From Parabacteroides sp. TM07-1AC (lineage in GTDB: Bacteria; Bacteroidota; Bacteroidia; Bacteroidales; Tannerellaceae): a stretch of 64,000 bases of DNA. Made by a program: the position numbers and the translations under genes. Location of the stretch: positions 186,001 through 250,000 of the forward strand of contig NZ_QUKD01000010.1 in NCBI RefSeq assembly GCF_003480915.1, in the 5' to 3' direction. A model generated the notes under the pieces. That model searched no databases and was not told where the DNA came from. It worked only from the letters and a program-made list of their open reading frames with translations. Shown one piece after another: positions 61,203 through 64,000 of this stretch; within the stretch, counting starts at the first letter, position 1, and every line of letters starts with the position of its first letter.

Positions 61203-64000
61203 TCAACAGTTATGTTCCTGACGGTATTTGGACGGAGTCATTCCGTATATCTGTTTGAATACCGTGCTGAAATACCGCTGGTTGGTGAATCCGGCTTTCT
61301 CTGAGACTTCAAGGATAGTCAGGTTCTTATCCGCCAGCAGTTCCATCACACGTGCCATCCTGAACTTATTGATATAATCACCGATACTGATATCTGCCAG
61401 TGCTTTCAGTTTTGTGTACAGAGAAGCACGGCTCATCGCCATACGCGTCGCCACAAAGTTCACATCCAGTTCCGGATTATCCAGGTGTTCGCTTATCAAC
61501 TCGTTCAGCTTCTTCATAAACATTTCATCCGCATTGCTGATCGTGTCATTCCTGGGAGAAACAACCTCTTTCCCTTCTTTATAACGGGATTTGACAGCTT
61601 CACGGTTTCGCAGGATATTACGGACAATGGCCAGGAGGAACTCCAGGTCAAAAGGCTTCGGCAAATAAAAGTCAGCCCCTTCCTTATACCCCTGAACCGT
61701 ACTTTTCGGGTCCGTCCGCGCCGTCAGCAGTACAACCGGAATATGGCTGACTTCCAGGTTACTCTTCAGCTGCCGGCAGAACTCGAAGCCATCCATGCGC
61801 GGCATCATCACATCACTGATAATAAGATCCGGCAGATAGTGTACAGCCATTTCAAAAGCTTCGACACCATCAGAGGCAATATATACTTTCTTAAAATACT
61901 CCTTCAATGCGTTTTTCAGGTAATCACGAAGTTCGGGATCATCCTCCACCGCCAGAACAGAATACTTCCGGGTCGAGAAATCAGTCTCCCGATCCTCTTT
62001 TATCTCCGGCAATGCCAGTAACTCATTCAGATAAGGCCGGGTTTCAATCGAAGTCGTTACAATTTCCAAAGGCAACTCATAGAAGAAAGTTGCTCCCTTT
62101 CCGGCATTATTCTCTGCTCCTACACGGCCTCCGTGCAGCTCTATCAGCAAACGGGTATACGACAGCCCGATTCCGGAACCTTTCCGTCCATGCTCTCCCT
62201 GATAGAAACGTTCGAACAAGCGGGAAATATCGACATGATCCAGCCCAATCCCCTCATCGGAGACAGCAACACGGACATAGCCCTGCATCAATCGGGTAGA
62301 AACCGTGACACAGGAGCCTTCGCTGCTAAATTTCAACGCATTCATGATCAGATTTGATAATGACATTTCACATTTTACCTCATCGAATGCCACCTCTTCC
62401 ACCGCTTCATCCGGATTATATGCCAGACGAATATGCCTGGACTCAAACTCCCCTCTGAAAGTCTCCGTAATCTCACGTACCCATTCATTCAGACGATAGG
62501 GCCTGATCTGCAATGTCTCCCCGCCCGTTTCCATCTTGCGGACATCCAGCACCATATCGATAATATCTTTTACCCGGCGTGTCTGCTTCAATATATCCGT
62601 CAACTGCCTGCTATGGTTCGTATCGGTTATTTCTCCCGATCCCAACAGACGTTTCAACGGGGAATAAATAAGGGTTAAAGGAGTCCGTAGTTCATGATTC
62701 AGATTGATCAGGAAACGAATCTTCTCTTCATAGGTCCGCTGCTCATGTTCCTTCATCGCCCAGATCATTTTATTCTCCTGCCGTTTCATCATCAACCAGA
62801 AAATGAAAGACAGCCCGGCTATCATGAATAACAGACAACCGCCGATAAACCAGTTTGTTTTCCACCAGGGCGGAGTGACCTTAATCGACAGAAGTCGTAC
62901 AGGGATGCTCCAATCGCCATTCTTTTTGATACACGAAACCCATACCTCATAATTGCCGACAGCCAACGCATGAAAAGCGATCGTATGATTAACAGACTCT
63001 ACAATCTCCTGTTGTGCCCCTTTTATATAATAACGAAATAGTTTTTTCCGCATCAGGTCATTTTCGCGCACAATGACTTTTGCCATCAGGGAGGTATAAT
63101 TCCAGGGGACGGAGATTTCGTTATTGTCCGAACCAAAATTCGACCGCATGGAAACCCCGTTCAACGTTACTTCCGACAGTCCGATGACAGGGTCCGGATT
63201 CTCCGGGAAAGGAATGCCGTTTTTAATATGAACCAGCCCGATAACCCCTGCCATATACATATCTCCCGAACGACTCATCAAAGGTGGTTTCGATATATAT
63301 TCATTCGCATACACACCGTCAGACTCACCGAACATCATTATTTTCCCATCCTCCGGCGTATAAGCATACAACCCGTTATGCGTTCCGATCCATAAACGTC
63401 CGGCTTTATCAAAGCCCAGCGACGTAGTCCCTAAGAAACGATTATTCTCTACAGCGGTAACCGTTTTATTCGCCGGATTATAGAAGAAAAGACCGATCGT
63501 CGTCCCGATCCAGAAACATCCTTTTGCATCCTTACAAGCAGCTGCTATCGTACCTATCGAATCGGCGGATGAATAAACGGGTTTTAGTGTATTATCCGAA
63601 TAATCCAGTTCAAACAGATCCGTTTCGCCACGCAGGCAGCTGACCTCTTTTCCTTTGCCGAACTCCTGAAGGGACGAGACTGTCAATCCTTTACATGCAT
63701 GCTTCACGGCAGATAAACGTCGTGTGGACTGGTCATACAGGTAAACACTGTCCGCCAACAGATAAAAATGCTTTTCATCCAACCGGACCAAATGAACCGA
63801 TTTACCTTGTTTGAACAGCATATTAAACTTATCGGGATATGCTACCGAATATTCTTTCAGAGCACCGGTCTGCTTATTAAAAAGGTACAATCCTCCACCG
63901 AAACAGGAATAAAGAAGTTCCGTCGGGCTGTAATCGATAATCGATACGATCTTCGAAGGATACGTAGACGGATAATGTCTGAACAGACCGGTTCGGGGAT
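61203..64000 (-). CDS. hybrid two-component system sensor/regulator (5' end off the right edge)
   Basis: The frame is open to the right edge; 931 codons plus stop are seen. It has periplasmic beta-propeller repeats (WIGTHNGLYAY, FWIGTTIGLFF), a Y_Y_Y domain, one transmembrane segment near 62,820, a histidine kinase with NHELRTP near 62,690, an ATPase with DEGIGL and GSGIGLSYTRLL, a receiver whose phospho-acceptor Asp is coded at 61812-61814 (ISDVMMP), and an AraC-type helix-turn-helix at the C-terminus. Such regulators sense glycan fragments in the periplasm and activate polysaccharide utilisation genes. Its target locus is not identifiable here; it is far from the mannose cluster. It ends 11 nt from the convergent PorT gene. 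Confidence 0.93.
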   Translation of the reverse strand, partial: PRTGLFRHYPSTYPSKIVSIIDYSPTELLYSCFGGGLYLFNKQTGALKEYSVAYPDKFNMLFKQGKSVHLVRLDEKHFYLLADSVYLYDQSTRRLSAVKHACKGLTVSSLQEFGKGKEVSCLRGETDLFELDYSDNTLKPVYSSADSIGTIAAACKDAKGCFWIGTTIGLFFYNPANKTVTAVENNRFLGTTSLGFDKAGRLWIGTHNGLYAYTPEDGKIMMFGESDGVYANEYISKPPLMSRSGDMYMAGVIGLVHIKNGIPFPENPDPVIGLSEVTLNGVSMRSNFGSDNNEISVPWNYTSLMAKVIVRENDLMRKKLFRYYIKGAQQEIVESVNHTIAFHALAVGNYEVWVSCIKKNGDWSIPVRLLSIKVTPPWWKTNWFIGGCLLFMIAGLSFIFWLMMKRQENKMIWAMKEHEQRTYEEKIRFLINLNHELRTPLTLIYSPLKRLLGSGEITDTNHSRQLTDILKQTRRVKDIIDMVLDVRKMETGGETLQIRPYRLNEWVREITETFRGEFESRHIRLAYNPDEAVEEVAFDEVKCEMSLSNLIMNALKFSSEGSCVTVSTRLMQGYVRVAVSDEGIGLDHVDISRLFERFYQGEHGRKGSGIGLSYTRLLIELHGGRVGAENNAGKGATFFYELPLEIVTTSIETRPYLNELLALPEIKEDRETDFSTRKYSVLAVEDDPELRDYLKNALKEYFKKVYIASDGVEAFEMAVHYLPDLIISDVMMPRMDGFEFCRQLKSNLEVSHIPVVLLTARTDPKSTVQGYKEGADFYLPKPFDLEFLLAIVRNILRNREAVKSRYKEGKEVVSPRNDTISNADEMFMKKLNELISEHLDNPELDVNFVATRMAMSRASLYTKLKALADISIGDYINKFRMARVMELLADKNLTILEVSEKAGFTNQRYFSTVFKQIYGMTPSKYRQEHNC

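Overview
The window reads as the chromosome of an intestinal Bacteroidota bacterium of the order Bacteroidales. Parabacteroides or another Tannerellaceae genus is the best guess. The pointers are lipoprotein glycosidases of family GH92, a hybrid two-component sensor, type V (Mfa/FimA) fimbrial genes, type IX secretion (T9SS) C-terminal domains with a PorT-like barrel, and promoters of the Bacteroides form TTTG-N20-TAnnTTTG. The genus is an inference; there is no rRNA or marker gene to settle it.

1-14.4 kb (minus strand) is an alpha-mannoside catabolic cluster. In transcription order it holds a six-hairpin glycosidase-like lipoprotein, a phosphomannose isomerase, a ROK sugar kinase, a GH92 lipoprotein, an MFS sugar transporter, a GH38 alpha-mannosidase, an intrinsic terminator, and two further GH92 genes, the last cut by the left edge. 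The set forms a route from mannosylated glycan to mannose, mannose-6-phosphate and fructose-6-phosphate. No SusC/SusD pair is present. 14.4-22.9 kb holds an alpha-2-macroglobulin lipoprotein with an intact thioester and, divergent from it, penicillin-binding protein 1C, a pair known from other bacteria.

23-35 kb (minus strand) is one fimbrial operon: a DUF3575 barrel, a DUF3868/OmpA-like protein, an Mfa1-like fimbrillin, an Mfa2/FimB-like anchor, a FimA-like lipoprotein and a 1876-residue protein with a T9SS sorting domain that may be the tip adhesin. Upstream, a segment of about 450 bp lies between 21-bp perfect inverted repeats and carries a near-consensus promoter that now points away from the operon. 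A tyrosine recombinase gene with its own consensus promoter is next to it, and the outer repeat overlaps the recombinase stop codon. This looks like a phase-variable promoter switch caught in the OFF state.

36.5-47.1 kb is an accessory stretch: an ATPase gene broken by one amber codon, a small frameshifted remnant, a two-gene DUF5053 cassette with an operator-like palindrome inside its promoter, a tyrosine recombinase remnant lacking its core, and a type I CRISPR-Cas locus. The CRISPR locus has two small arrays in opposite orientation that diverge from one shared leader, followed by cas6-cas5-cas3-cas8-cas7. No cas1, cas2 or cas4 is present in the window.

47.2-64 kb is mostly housekeeping and envelope genes: lipoproteins and a small barrel, NhaA, a second cation/proton antiporter, a YigZ/IMPACT protein with a small partner gene, UvrA, a lytic transglycosylase, a type B T9SS cargo protein, a LysM protein translationally coupled to a PorT-like barrel, and a hybrid two-component regulator cut by the right edge.
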